64,000 nucleotides of DNA, from contig JAKAFL010000004.1 of NCBI GenBank assembly GCA_021817945.1, forward strand, positions 62,001-126,000. The letters run 5' to 3'. This DNA is from a bacterium (lineage in GTDB: Bacteria > Verrucomicrobiota > Verrucomicrobiia > Limisphaerales > UBA11358). Both the position numbers and the translations under genes were made by a program. The notes under the pieces were generated by a model. It was given only the letters and a program-made list of their open reading frames with translations. It was not told the DNA's origin and did no database searches. Shown piece after piece: positions 1-8,544 of the stretch. Position 1 is the stretch's first letter; every line of letters begins with the position of its first letter.

Positions 1-152
1 CCGGCCAATAGAGGGTTTTTAATTTTTGATTCATCACCGTTTAATGTCCGGCAGGTCCAATATCACGTATATGAAAATCGTCTGGCGCAGGACCGCCGAG
101 TGGGCGGGACGGTGACAATCGCCGGGTCAAAATCATCCATAACTGAATCATC

Positions 153-488
153 ATGCAAAAAGCCAGTTTAAAGCACAAACCAAGGGAGTCCGTGAGAGAG
201 AACGGTGGAGGCCATGCCAAATCCGTCCGCGACGTGGATTTTGTCTATGAAACCAGCGGCGCCGAAACAGTGTATTTATGCGGGGACTTCAATGATTGGC
301 ATCCCACCAGTTTGAGAATGATCGGCAATGCCGAGGAGGGGCTTTGGGAAAAACGACTGACCCTGCCCCCTGGCCGGTACGAGTACAAGTTTTTTGTGGA
401 CGGAAAATGGATCCATGATCCCGGGGCGCAGCCCACCACACCCAATCCATTTGGCACCTTGAATTCCATCGTGGAGGTGAAACCATGA
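153..488 (+). CDS. CBM48/AMPK-type glycogen-binding domain protein
   Basis: A 111-residue protein that is essentially one glycogen-binding (CBM48, AMPK-beta-like) domain at residues 30-111. The diagnostic run YLCGDFNDW sits near residue 50, followed by W-x-K and the GRYEYKFFVDGKW strand pair that carries the carbohydrate-contacting aromatic residues. It has no signal peptide and no catalytic domain, so it probably acts in the cytoplasm as a stand-alone glycan-binding or regulatory module. The first 28 residues are charged and of unknown role. A 6-phosphofructokinase gene follows downstream, which fits a loose link to glycogen and sugar metabolism, but there is no direct evidence of a shared pathway. 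The family call is firm; the cellular role is inferred. Confidence 0.82.
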   Translation: MQKASLKHKPRESVRENGGGHAKSVRDVDFVYETSGAETVYLCGDFNDWHPTSLRMIGNAEEGLWEKRLTLPPGRYEYKFFVDGKWIHDPGAQPTTPNPFGTLNSIVEVKP

Positions 489-679
489 AAGCGCATTCCC
501 GATTGGAACTGAGAATGGCCGAGCGTGCCATGATGTTTCACCAAGCCGTGGAACATTTGCATCGTGCTGCCACATACAGCATGGCGCACTCCAACCATTC
601 CAACCAACCTGGCGCCCGGCGCCCGGCTCTCTCCCAAACCATGGCTCATTCTCAAGCACAAACAGGAAGCCATCATTGA
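485..679 (+). CDS. Small His-rich hypothetical protein coupled to the CBM48 gene
   Basis: A 64-codon reading frame whose ATG overlaps the preceding stop codon (ATGA). A strong Shine-Dalgarno sequence, GGAGGTG, lies six bases before the ATG. The product is rich in His, Ala, Met and Gln and matches no family I recognise. The good start context argues for translation. Against this, the SD bases also encode the last residues of the upstream protein, and the composition is low in complexity. It could be a chance frame. About 235 bp of apparently non-coding DNA follow before the next gene. Confidence 0.35.
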   Translation: MKAHSRLELRMAERAMMFHQAVEHLHRAATYSMAHSNHSNQPGARRPALSQTMAHSQAQTGSHH

Positions 680-915
680 TGGTCCTTCAAGAAAAGCGGG
701 TCATGAAAGGCGGGAATTCCTGGATTTACCCAAAAGGCCGGATGGAGAACTGCGGTAATGGAGAATGCCCCTCGGGGATGTTTGAATAATGCATAATCAA
801 GCCGGACAGGCTTTGGCACGAGGAGGCTCGGGGTTTTCATAAACCTGGACCGATTTGCGGAGACACAAAGTTCTTCTGGACAAACCGTGGGCGAGAGTTT
901 CAAATCAGTGCCTGC

Positions 916-2043
916 ATGGCCAAAACAAAGCGAATTGGAATTCTTACCGCAGGCGGAGACAGCCCCGGACTGAACGCAGCCATCCGTGGCGTGGGCAAGA
1001 CGGCGCTGGGCTATTACGGCATGGAAATCGTGGGGTTCCGCGATGGATTTCGCGGTTTGGTGGAAGACCGGAAACTGCGCCTGGACAAGACGACTTTGGC
1101 GGGAATCCTGACGGTGGGCGGGACCATCCTGGGGACCAGCCGCGACAAGCCACACCGCATGGTGATTGACGGGCGCACACGTGACATGACCCGGGTAATC
1201 GCAGAAAATTACGAGAAATACGGCTTGGACGCGCTGGTGTGCCTGGGCGGGGGAGGGACACAAAAGAATGCCCTGAGATTGCAGGAAACCGGCATCAATG
1301 TGATCACCCTTCCCAAAACAATAGACAATGACGTGGCCATGACGGATTGTTCCTTTGGATTTGCCACGGCCATGGACATTGCCACTGAGGCGATTGACCG
1401 GCTGCACAGCACGGCGCACAGCCATCACCGAATCATTGTCGCGGAGGTGATGGGCCACCGCGCGGGGTGGCTGACGTTGGGCGCGGGAATTGCCGGCGGT
1501 GCGGATGTCATTCTCATTCCTGAAATTCCCTATTACGTCGAGAAAGTGGCTGCTGCCATCAAACAACGCAGTCGTCATGGGACGAATTTCAGTATTGTGG
1601 CGGTCGCGGAAGGAGCAATGAGCCAGGAGGATTGGAGGGCGATGCAATCAGCCGAAAAGAAGCTGGACCGCGCCCGGACGTTGCATGACAAAAAAGAGGC
1701 CAAGATGGAGCTGGCGAGCCTCGAGGTGCGACACCAAGGCAACACCATGAGGCTGGCCAAGCAACTGGAAGACCTGACGCAGCTTGAAAGCAGGGTGACC
1801 ATCCTGGGTTATGTACAGAGGGGCGGAACCCCCTGCGCGGCGGATCGCCTGCTGGCGACCCGCCTGGGCAGCGCTTGCGGGGACTTGGTCCATGAAGGGA
1901 TTTTCGGGGTGATGGTGGCGGCCCGGGGCGAAGGCACGGAACCTGTGCCCTTGGAGAAAGTGGCGGGAAAAAGAAAATCCGTTCCACCGGACCATCAATG
2001 GGTGGACACGGCACGGCGCGTGGGCACTTGCATGGGCGATTAA
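916..2043 (+). CDS. 6-phosphofructokinase (PfkA family, atypical active site)
   Basis: Phosphorylates fructose 6-phosphate to the 1,6-bisphosphate in glycolysis. The 375-residue protein shows the family motifs: [10 protein letters not shown] (11-20), GGTILGTSR (68-76), PKTIDND (133-139, with the catalytic Asp), EVMGHRAGW (177-185) and IPE (201-203). At residues 111-115, where E. coli PFK has GGDGS, this enzyme reads GGGGT, so the Asp that helps bind Mg2+ (E. coli D103) is Gly. The Gly at the following position is the residue normally linked with ATP use, whereas the Lys in PKTIDND is found in PPi-dependent and some ATP-dependent groups. The phosphoryl donor therefore cannot be read safely from sequence. 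A roughly 40-residue charged segment near 235-275 is an insertion compared with short bacterial PFKs. The start has no obvious Shine-Dalgarno sequence. Confidence 0.9.
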   Translation: MAKTKRIGILTAGGDSPGLNAAIRGVGKTALGYYGMEIVGFRDGFRGLVEDRKLRLDKTTLAGILTVGGTILGTSRDKPHRMVIDGRTRDMTRVIAENYEKYGLDALVCLGGGGTQKNALRLQETGINVITLPKTIDNDVAMTDCSFGFATAMDIATEAIDRLHSTAHSHHRIIVAEVMGHRAGWLTLGAGIAGGADVILIPEIPYYVEKVAAAIKQRSRHGTNFSIVAVAEGAMSQEDWRAMQSAEKKLDRARTLHDKKEAKMELASLEVRHQGNTMRLAKQLEDLTQLESRVTILGYVQRGGTPCAADRLLATRLGSACGDLVHEGIFGVMVAARGEGTEPVPLEKVAGKRKSVPPDHQWVDTARRVGTCMGD

Positions 2044-2126
2044 TGCCCGCAAAGCGAAATGGAAAGGGTCAAGATGCGCCCAGTAGATTGGGGCAGATTG
2101 GCCTGTTGAATTTCATTTTTCGGGTT
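2044..2126 (+). repeat. Dispersed repeat A, copy 1 (internally deleted)
   Basis: Starts directly after the pfk stop codon. It carries the left end of the family (GCGAAATGGAAAGGGTCAAG) joined to the right end (AGATTGGGGCAGATTGGCC, then a TTTCG-like segment and CGGGTT), with the central hairpin missing. Full copies elsewhere are about 165 bp. Confidence 0.8.
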
Positions 2127-2340
2127 CAATACGCATTTGGAAAACTCAGCACCACCTCTCCCCAGAAAAACGGTGGGCTGGCGATGGACTTTAAAATATT
2201 TCACGCGTCAAAGTTGTTCTCCAAATTTTTCTGCTTTTTCAAACGCATCAACCAACCCAACGACCCTCGTTCCCTCGCCCCACCAGCAAAGCGTGGGAGG
2301 AGTTCTCGCTCACAATCAGAGCGAACTCAAATCAACCCGA
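2127..2340 (+). repeat. Dispersed repeat B, copy 1
   Basis: About 210 bp that recur at 19,569-19,795. Shared landmarks are ACGCATTTGGAAAACTCAGC, CGGTGGGCTGGCGATGGACT, GCGTCAAAGTTGTTC and GCATCAACCAACCCAACG. It ends in a TCGCTCACA...GCGAACTCAAATC segment that also occurs at about 47,940. It is bounded on the left by repeat A and on the right by a CAACCCGAAA end like that of repeat A. The rest of the pfk-galK gap is this repeat and the hairpin that follows. Confidence 0.75.
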
Positions 2341-2341
2341 A

Positions 2342-2367
2342 AGGACAGGATATCTGTCCTGATTTTT
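2342..2367 (+). terminator. Possible terminator hairpin after pfk
   Basis: AGGACAG / CTGTCCT form a perfect 7-bp stem around a GATAT loop, followed by GATTTTTC. It lies between the converging pfk and galK genes. The stem is short, and it may simply be part of the repeated DNA. Confidence 0.35.
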
Positions 2368-2409
2368 CAAAAAGGCCGACCAGCCAAAGGCGGGAAGGTT
2401 TCGTCCGCT

Positions 2410-3579
2410 TCAGCGCTTGAGGATGGCAGCCCCTGCTGCCGGGCGTGAACTGAAGAGCGTTGCGCTCCGGTCGGCTCGCGCCTGGTATTGTTCTGCAATC
2501 CGCTTGGAAATATCCTCCACCGAACCGGTCCGAACCAGAGCCACGCAACAGCCGCCGAATCCACCTCCGGTCATGCGGCAGCCATAAACGCCGCCAGTCA
2601 AGCCGATCTCCAAGGCTATCTCCACCACCAGGTCCAGTTCCTTGCAGCTTACGGCATAATCATCGCGCAGGGAGTCGTGGCTGGCATACATGAGCTGGCC
2701 TGCGGTGATCCAGTTGGATTCCCTGAAAGCGGAGGCCGCATGAAGGGTGCGTTCGATTTCGCTGATGACATGTCGAGCCCTGGAGAACACAACCGGACTG
2801 AGCCGGGAGCGGGCATGCTCCAGGTTATCGGCGGTGGCATCGCGGAGGGATGACACTCCCAGAAGGCGTGCGGCCTCCTCGCATTCGGCGCGGCGCCGGG
2901 CGTATTCACCGCTGCCCAACTCATGTTTGACATTGGTGTTAATGACCAGTAATTCCACGGATGGATCGTTCATGGGAACGAGCTCCGTCCGGCGGCTGCG
3001 GCAATCCAGCAGAAGGAGGTGCCCTTCCCTGCCCATGGCTGAAATGAATTGGTCCATGATCCCGCAGGGGACGCCGGCAAATTCATGTTCGGCGGCCTGG
3101 GCGATGAGCGCCTTGTCCACGGGATCCAAAGAGAGACCGGTAACCGCCTCCAGAAGCGTGGCGGTGCAAACCTCCAAGGCGGCGCTGCTGCTCAATCCCC
3201 CGCCGAGCGGCACGGTCGAGACCATGGCCACATCCAAAGCTGGAATGGACAAGCCGCGCCGTTGCAATCCCGCGATGACACCCCGCAGATAATTGGACCA
3301 TTTGGGTTCGCCCCTGGTCACCGGCCCGGAGATGTTGATGATGGCGGTTTCCTTGAAATGGGTGTCAAAAACGCGGATTTCACCGTTGCTTGCGCCTGGG
3401 CAGGCGGCCATCACGGCATAACGCTCAATGGCCATGGGAAGCACAAAGCCATCGTTGTAATCGGTATGTTCACCAATCACATTCACGCGGCCAGGGGCGG
3501 CGGCGATCCACTGTGGCGGGCGCTGGAAATGGAGTTTAAAATCCGATTCCAGTTTGGAGGCGAGTTCCTGCAATTTCAT
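2410..3579 (-). CDS. galK: Galactokinase
   Basis: Transfers phosphate from ATP to galactose C1, the first step of the Leloir pathway. The GHMP-family signature is complete: APGRVNVIGEHTDYNDG near residue 32, the glycine-rich ATP loop VPLGGGLSSSAALEV near 128, and the C-terminal MTGGGFGGCCVAL. I chose the ATG at 3579 (389 residues) over an in-frame GTG 33 bases upstream, because galactokinases begin about 25-30 residues before the APGR motif. It is last in a leftward cassette behind a sodium/solute symporter (3887-5884) and a small membrane protein, which suggests galactose import coupled to phosphorylation. Other Leloir genes are not in the window. Confidence 0.95.
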   Translation of the reverse strand: MKLQELASKLESDFKLHFQRPPQWIAAAPGRVNVIGEHTDYNDGFVLPMAIERYAVMAACPGASNGEIRVFDTHFKETAIINISGPVTRGEPKWSNYLRGVIAGLQRRGLSIPALDVAMVSTVPLGGGLSSSAALEVCTATLLEAVTGLSLDPVDKALIAQAAEHEFAGVPCGIMDQFISAMGREGHLLLLDCRSRRTELVPMNDPSVELLVINTNVKHELGSGEYARRRAECEEAARLLGVSSLRDATADNLEHARSRLSPVVFSRARHVISEIERTLHAASAFRESNWITAGQLMYASHDSLRDDYAVSCKELDLVVEIALEIGLTGGVYGCRMTGGGFGGCCVALVRTGSVEDISKRIAEQYQARADRSATLFSSRPAAGAAILKR

Positions 3580-3636
3580 AAAACAAAGAAGGTCCGCGCG
3601 CGGGATGGGCACGGTGAGGCGTCAAAGAAAGGCATG

Positions 3637-3852
3637 TCAGGCGGAAGGTGGCTGTTTTCCGCCCAGGCTGGCGCCCAAGAGCATGGCGGCGCCAAAAACA
3701 AGCAGCACCAGGCCCCAGCATAAATCCATGTTCAAACTGGAACCCGCCACCTGAACGGTGGCGGAAGCCCCTTGAACGGCGCCATAGCCCACCAGCAAAA
3801 CCCCGATGAGGGTGAACATAAGTCCTATTGGCCAGCGAATATCGAGTCCCAT
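3637..3852 (-). CDS. Small two-helix membrane protein between symporter and galK
   Basis: A 71-residue protein with two hydrophobic stretches, about residues 8-26 and 44-63 (the second is CWGLVLLVFGAAMLLGA). It has no motif that I recognise. It sits between the symporter and galK on the same strand, with gaps of 34 and 57 bases, so it is probably co-transcribed. It may be a small accessory subunit of the transporter, but this rests on position alone. The short length and polar ends fit an integral membrane microprotein. Confidence 0.6.
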   Translation of the reverse strand: MGLDIRWPIGLMFTLIGVLLVGYGAVQGASATVQVAGSSLNMDLCWGLVLLVFGAAMLLGASLGGKQPPSA

Positions 3853-3886
3853 GATAATAATCCTTTCTTTGATGCAATGGATGAAA

Positions 3887-5884
3887 TCACCAGAAAATCC
3901 AGTTTAAAAGCACGCAGCCGGCCAGCAAAACCAAGCCCATGACCGCCGGCCTCTGCCAGACGGGTTGGTTGGGGTCCACCTCGCGCGGCGTGAGGGAGTA
4001 CACAAGGCCCTTCAACTCCTCGTCCGATTTTGTGCGCTTGGTGGCCAGCGAAATGACCAGAGTGAGGGTCAGGCAAACCAGGAAAGCGAAGGTGGCCAGC
4101 CAGAAATTCTGCGCCATCTCACTGGGAAAAACACCATGAACCCCCAGGTAGCCGCCTTTCATTTTGTTCAACGCCTCATGGTTCGGCCCCAGATTATCGC
4201 GCACGGTGGTCACGGCATGAAACAGGGCCGAAGCGCCGATGCCTCCAAAAAGCCCGTAAAATGCTCCTGTGCCGGTGGTGCGACGCCAGAACATCCCCAG
4301 CAAAAAAGTGGCGAAAAGCGGCGCATTCACGAAACCAAAGACAAGTTGGATGATGTCCATGGCATTGTAGAACATGGAGGCAAAATAGGCCGCCGCAATG
4401 CTCAGCAAAATGCCCCCCACCGTGGCAATCTTGCTGACCCAGAAATAATGGTGGTCCGATTTGTTTCTGGCCATGTAGGCTTGATAGAGGTCATAGGTGA
4501 AAACCGTGTTGAACGCGGTCACATTGCCGGCCATGCCGGACATGAAAGATGCCAGCAAGGCAGTCAACGCCAGACCCAGCAAACCCGGCGGACAATACTT
4601 CCGGACGAGGGACAAAATCACGCTGTCATAGTCATTCACCGCAATCCCATCGTACAATCCCTTTCGGATATCATCATCCGTCAGCCTGGCTTGGGCGTTG
4701 GCTTGGATCAGAAGCCCGATGCGGACCTGATCCACATTCAGGCCCAGGTCCGCGCTGATGGCTTTGCAGGCATCGGGTATCTGTGCCGGATCCGCTTTCC
4801 GCACATCGGCCACGGCGGCGTCATAACGGGCTGCGGAGACGATGGGGGGCGGGATTCGGTAATTTTTCTCGGGCATGGCCATGAGTGCGGCGGCAATCAT
4901 GCCGGGGACAATCACCAGGAACGGAAACAGCATCTTGGGCAGGGCTGCCACAAGGGGGGTGTTGCGCGCAGCGGTCATGTTCTTGGCGGCCATGGCACGT
5001 TGCACCACCAGGAAATTGGTGCACCAGTAGCCAAAGCTCAACACAAACCCCAGGCCAAAGACCATCGCAAACAAATCCACGCCCATGGGATTGTGCGCAG
5101 ATCCCTCAAGCAGGGGACGCCAGGCGCTGGTCCATGCGTTTGCGGAATAATGAATGCCCGGGGCCTGCAAATAATCCGAGGAAGGATTCATGGCCACGCC
5201 CTGCAGCGTCTGGTTCATGGCGTGCCATCCACCCACATCCTTCATCCCCAGGTAAACCACGGGGGCGAACCCGAGTACGATCATGAAGAATTGCAGCACC
5301 TCGGTGTAGATGGCCGAGGTCAGCCCGCCCTTGAGCACGTACAGCAGCACCACCCCTGAACAAATCCACAGGTAACAATCGTAACTGCCCAGATGCAGCA
5401 TACCCAGACTGAGGTTCAACTGCCAGGGCAGCAGGTTTGTGAGCAACTTGGCCAGGGCATTGATGGAGATTCCGGAGGCAAAAATAGTCATCACCGCAAA
5501 CGCCAGTGAGTTCAGGGCGCGCACCCGTTCGTCAAACCTCATTTTTAAATACTCTGGAACCGACCGGGCCTTGGACCCGTAATAAAATGGCATCATGAAA
5601 ACAGCCAGAAAAATCATGGCTGGTATGGCGCCCACCCAGTAAAAATGAGCGGTGGCAATCCCGTACTTGGCGCCGCTGGCCGCCATGCCCACCAATTCCA
5701 AGGCGCCCAGGTTGGCAGAAATGAACGCCAAACCGGTCACCCACGTGGGAATGGAGCGCGCCGAGGTGAGAAAGTCCGAGGAGGACTTCATGTAGCGGGA
5801 CAAGGCCCAACCTATGCCCAGCACAAAACCCACATAGGCAATCAATATGGTGTAGTCAATTAGATGAAGAGCTATAGGCTGCAT
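3887..5884 (-). CDS. Sodium:solute symporter (SSS/SLC5 family), probable sugar importer
   Basis: A 665-residue polytopic inner-membrane protein of the SLC5/SGLT family, with about 13-15 predicted helices. The N-terminus (DYTILIAYVGFVLGIGWALS) and the first-helix region with SSDFLTSARSIPTWVTGL are typical of sodium/sugar symporters, as is the run FISANLGALELVGMAASGAK. A soluble loop of about 80 residues (roughly 345-425) interrupts the helices. Substrate is inferred from the company it keeps: the next genes are a small membrane protein and galactokinase, so galactose or a related hexose is the simplest guess. Family assignment is strong; substrate is inference. Confidence 0.9.
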   Translation of the reverse strand: MQPIALHLIDYTILIAYVGFVLGIGWALSRYMKSSSDFLTSARSIPTWVTGLAFISANLGALELVGMAASGAKYGIATAHFYWVGAIPAMIFLAVFMMPFYYGSKARSVPEYLKMRFDERVRALNSLAFAVMTIFASGISINALAKLLTNLLPWQLNLSLGMLHLGSYDCYLWICSGVVLLYVLKGGLTSAIYTEVLQFFMIVLGFAPVVYLGMKDVGGWHAMNQTLQGVAMNPSSDYLQAPGIHYSANAWTSAWRPLLEGSAHNPMGVDLFAMVFGLGFVLSFGYWCTNFLVVQRAMAAKNMTAARNTPLVAALPKMLFPFLVIVPGMIAAALMAMPEKNYRIPPPIVSAARYDAAVADVRKADPAQIPDACKAISADLGLNVDQVRIGLLIQANAQARLTDDDIRKGLYDGIAVNDYDSVILSLVRKYCPPGLLGLALTALLASFMSGMAGNVTAFNTVFTYDLYQAYMARNKSDHHYFWVSKIATVGGILLSIAAAYFASMFYNAMDIIQLVFGFVNAPLFATFLLGMFWRRTTGTGAFYGLFGGIGASALFHAVTTVRDNLGPNHEALNKMKGGYLGVHGVFPSEMAQNFWLATFAFLVCLTLTLVISLATKRTKSDEELKGLVYSLTPREVDPNQPVWQRPAVMGLVLLAGCVLLNWIFW

Positions 5885-6118
5885 AGTTTTCGGCGTGCAG
5901 GGAGTTTGCGAAAATTGCGCGAAAAGTCAACAGCCAGAATTGCCAATCCCGGTATAAATTATGCCCGCCAACCTTTGCCGCGCCTGGCCCTTTGTCAGAA
6001 TTCCAATCTTGTGGGTACATTTGCTCATTCCAGCATGGCCAAGGCCGGATGCTTTCCGCCCACTCCCCCCACGCTTGATCCACGGCAATGGGATTTGCCC
6101 CCGGCCCCAGTATCATGA

Positions 6119-6281
6119 ACCCAAAAAGCGAAATGGAAAGGGTCAAGATGGGGCAAGATGCTGGAGCGGAAACTCTTTGGAAAAATCGAAACCATACCCG
6201 AAGCGGTCGGGTGAGAATTTTCTAAAAAGTTTGCGCCCAGTAGATTGGGGCAGATTGGCCTTTTGAATTTCGTTTTCGGGA
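6119..6281 (+). repeat. Dispersed repeat A, copy 2
   Basis: A full-length copy (about 163 bp) with outer inverted ends and the inner CTCTTTGGAAAAATC hairpin arm; the second arm is mutated (ATTTTCTAAAAAGTT). It fills much of the 418-bp gap between midA and the symporter. The rest of that gap (5,885-6,118) shows no gene and no clear promoter. Confidence 0.85.
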
Positions 6282-6302
6282 TGAACCGTCCCGGTCTTGG
6301 AT

Positions 6303-7391
6303 TCATCGGGATTGGATCAGCACCTGAAAAGCCCTTCCAAAATGATCCGGGTGGATCAGGGTTTGGAATTGGGCACGTTTCCGTGGGTCCCATCCCTCGG
6401 AGCCGCATCGGTCTGACCGCCTCAACAATCCGGCTAAAAACCGGGCTTGCGAATCCAAAAAATCCGTGCGCAACCCCTGCCCTGCCCCAGCATCCAGGAT
6501 GGAGTGAAAATGCACATGGGCGGTGATGTCCTGTTCTCCAGGGTTCGCCAGCACATCCTCGTTGACGCCATGATGGCGATAGGCGCGCAAGGTGCCCCTG
6601 GCACGGGAGGGATGAAGGATGCAATCTTCCACAAACCCGTAATCAACAGCCATCAAGCATCCACGGGTCAAAAACGAGGCCGCATCACGCCACCATGCCT
6701 GCGCTGACGGGGATATTTCCAAGAGATACCCATCTGGCAGGCAGGTTACAAGTTCTGAGCGGTGCCACAGCGCCTGGGTTTGAGGCCAGGGGGCCAACCT
6801 GGTCCAAGTCAGGTTCCCATTCGCCAGCCCCACACCCCACTCGAACCACTGGGCAGCCACAGCATCCCATTTCAGCCTGTGGACGGGAAAGGCATCCAGC
6901 AATTCATTGCTCAACAGCACCCCCTTAAAACCGGGCGTTTTCAATGCCCGAACCAAATCGGCCACGCTTCCATACCATTCCACCCGGCCGGAATGTCGCT
7001 GCAAGGTTGCCTGCTGCCATGCCTGGCGTCTCGGAGAGGGTTCAAGGAGGACAAACCGCACTTTTTGAGTCAAATCCGGCCTGTTATTTTTAAACCAATC
7101 GAGCATGTCCGCCATCAAACGCCCGTCGTGGGCCCCGGCCTCAGCCAGGACCGGCGATGTCTCATCTGTAAGGGCAGACAACCAATCGGAACACTGCCGG
7201 GCCACCATTTCCCCGAAAAGATTGCCCACGGATACATTGGTGATGAAGTCGCCCTGGCGTCCAACTTTGGCCCGGTCTGTCTCATAATAGCCCGTTTCAG
7301 GACAATAAAGAGCCAATTCCATGAACCGGGCAAAGGTAATTGGCCCGGATTCAAGGATTTCTTCGCATATCACCTGTTTAGGCATTTTCAT
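6303..7391 (-). CDS. MidA/NDUFAF7-like class I SAM-dependent methyltransferase
   Basis: A 362-residue protein of the DUF185/MidA family, whose eukaryotic member NDUFAF7 methylates an arginine of respiratory complex I. The family hallmarks are ITFARFMELALYCPETGYY near residue 17, then DFITNVSVGNLFGEMVARQ, and the SAM-binding segment LAEAGAHDGRLMADML, in which the usual E-x-G-x-G-x-G is E-A-G-A-H-D-G. The later LLSNELLDAFPVHR segment matches the family's acidic catalytic region. It is divergent from pilT, with about 50 bases between. The bacterial substrate is unknown. Family call good; specific activity not established. Confidence 0.82.
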   Translation of the reverse strand: MKMPKQVICEEILESGPITFARFMELALYCPETGYYETDRAKVGRQGDFITNVSVGNLFGEMVARQCSDWLSALTDETSPVLAEAGAHDGRLMADMLDWFKNNRPDLTQKVRFVLLEPSPRRQAWQQATLQRHSGRVEWYGSVADLVRALKTPGFKGVLLSNELLDAFPVHRLKWDAVAAQWFEWGVGLANGNLTWTRLAPWPQTQALWHRSELVTCLPDGYLLEISPSAQAWWRDAASFLTRGCLMAVDYGFVEDCILHPSRARGTLRAYRHHGVNEDVLANPGEQDITAHVHFHSILDAGAGQGLRTDFLDSQARFLAGLLRRSDRCGSEGWDPRKRAQFQTLIHPDHFGRAFQVLIQSR

Positions 7392-7444
7392 TGCTTACAT
7401 GAACGACAGGAAGTTAATGGAATTTGGAATGAACGGAAGAGCTT

Positions 7445-8542
7445 ATGGCAAAAATTGATGCCTTTTTCAACCTGATGTTTGAACAGAAGGCCTCCGACCT
7501 TCACATGGCATCGGGAAACCCGCCCATGATGCGGATCAACGGGGAGTTGCAGAGGGTGGATTTTCCACCGCTTGAGAACGATTCGCTCAAAGCCATGCTG
7601 TACGAGATTGCGCCTGATTTCAAAATCAAGGTTTTTGAAGAGACTGGCGACGTGGATTTCGGGTATGAAATCCCGAACATCTCCCGTTTTCGCGTTAATT
7701 TTTTCAATCAAAAGAACGGCGTGGCGGCGGTGTTCCGGCAGATTCCCAGCCGGGTGCTTTCGTTTGAAGATTTCGAGAAACTGGAGTCGCCCCTGCCGGC
7801 GGTGTTCAAGAAATTCGCCATGCTGCACCGCGGGCTGGTGGTGGTGACCGGCCCCACAGGCTCGGGCAAATCCACCACGCTGGCGGCCATTGTGGACTAC
7901 GCCAACCGCAATCGAAAAGATCATATCATCACGGTGGAGGATCCGGTGGAGTTCGTGCATGAGAGCAAGAACAGCCTGGTGAACCACCGTGAAGTGGGGG
8001 TTCACACCAAAAGCTTTGCCTCTGCCCTGCGCGGGGCGCTGCGTGAGGACCCGGACATCATCCTGGTGGGGGAAATGCGCGATCTGGAAACCATCGAACT
8101 GGCCATCACCGCCGCGGCCACGGGGCACCTGGTGTTTGGCACGCTGCATACCCAGAGCGCAGCCAAAACGGTTGACCGCATCATTGATGTGTTCCCCGCC
8201 GACCAGCAGAACAAAGTCCGCCAGACGCTTTCCGAGGCCTTGAAAGGCATTGTGGCCCAGACCCTTTTCAAACGATGCGACAAAAAGGGGCGCGTGGCCG
8301 CCTTTGAGGTGCTGGTTTTCAACACCGCCGTCGCCAACCTCGTGCGCGAAGGCAAAACCCACCAGATCCAAGGCATGATTCAGGTCGGAAAAAAATACGG
8401 CAACCAGCAATTGGACGACCATATCATGGAGCACCTGCGCATGAAACGGGTCACCCCGGAGGACGCCTATGACAAGGCTCTGGACAAAAAGAAATTCCGT
8501 CCACTCCTGGCCCATCCACCCGATGATGACGACTCTCTCTGA
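7445..8542 (+). CDS. pilT: Type IV pilus retraction ATPase PilT
   Basis: A 365-residue secretion-superfamily ATPase that powers pilus retraction. The N-terminal PAS-like domain (1-115) includes ASDLHMASGNPPMMRINGE, typical of PilT. Walker A is GPTGSGKSTT near residue 137; the Asp box and VEDPVEF follow, with Walker B ILVGEMRDLETI near 202 and the His box HLVFGTLHTQSA. It is the first of two tandem PilT-type genes, with a second one two bases downstream and a receiver-like protein after that. Pilin and assembly genes are not in the window. Confidence 0.93.
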   Translation: MAKIDAFFNLMFEQKASDLHMASGNPPMMRINGELQRVDFPPLENDSLKAMLYEIAPDFKIKVFEETGDVDFGYEIPNISRFRVNFFNQKNGVAAVFRQIPSRVLSFEDFEKLESPLPAVFKKFAMLHRGLVVVTGPTGSGKSTTLAAIVDYANRNRKDHIITVEDPVEFVHESKNSLVNHREVGVHTKSFASALRGALREDPDIILVGEMRDLETIELAITAAATGHLVFGTLHTQSAAKTVDRIIDVFPADQQNKVRQTLSEALKGIVAQTLFKRCDKKGRVAAFEVLVFNTAVANLVREGKTHQIQGMIQVGKKYGNQQLDDHIMEHLRMKRVTPEDAYDKALDKKKFRPLLAHPPDDDDSL

Positions 8543-8544
8543 CC

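Noticed and set aside
673-1647. 324-codon minus-strand frame over pfk
   Set aside because: Antisense to a phosphofructokinase with all motifs in frame; no family features of its own.
3965-5359. 464-codon plus-strand frame
   Set aside because: Antisense shadow of the sodium/solute symporter; His/Gln-rich composition and no domain.
7388-8515. 375-codon minus-strand frame over pilT
   Set aside because: Mirror of PilT; no signature in the antisense product.
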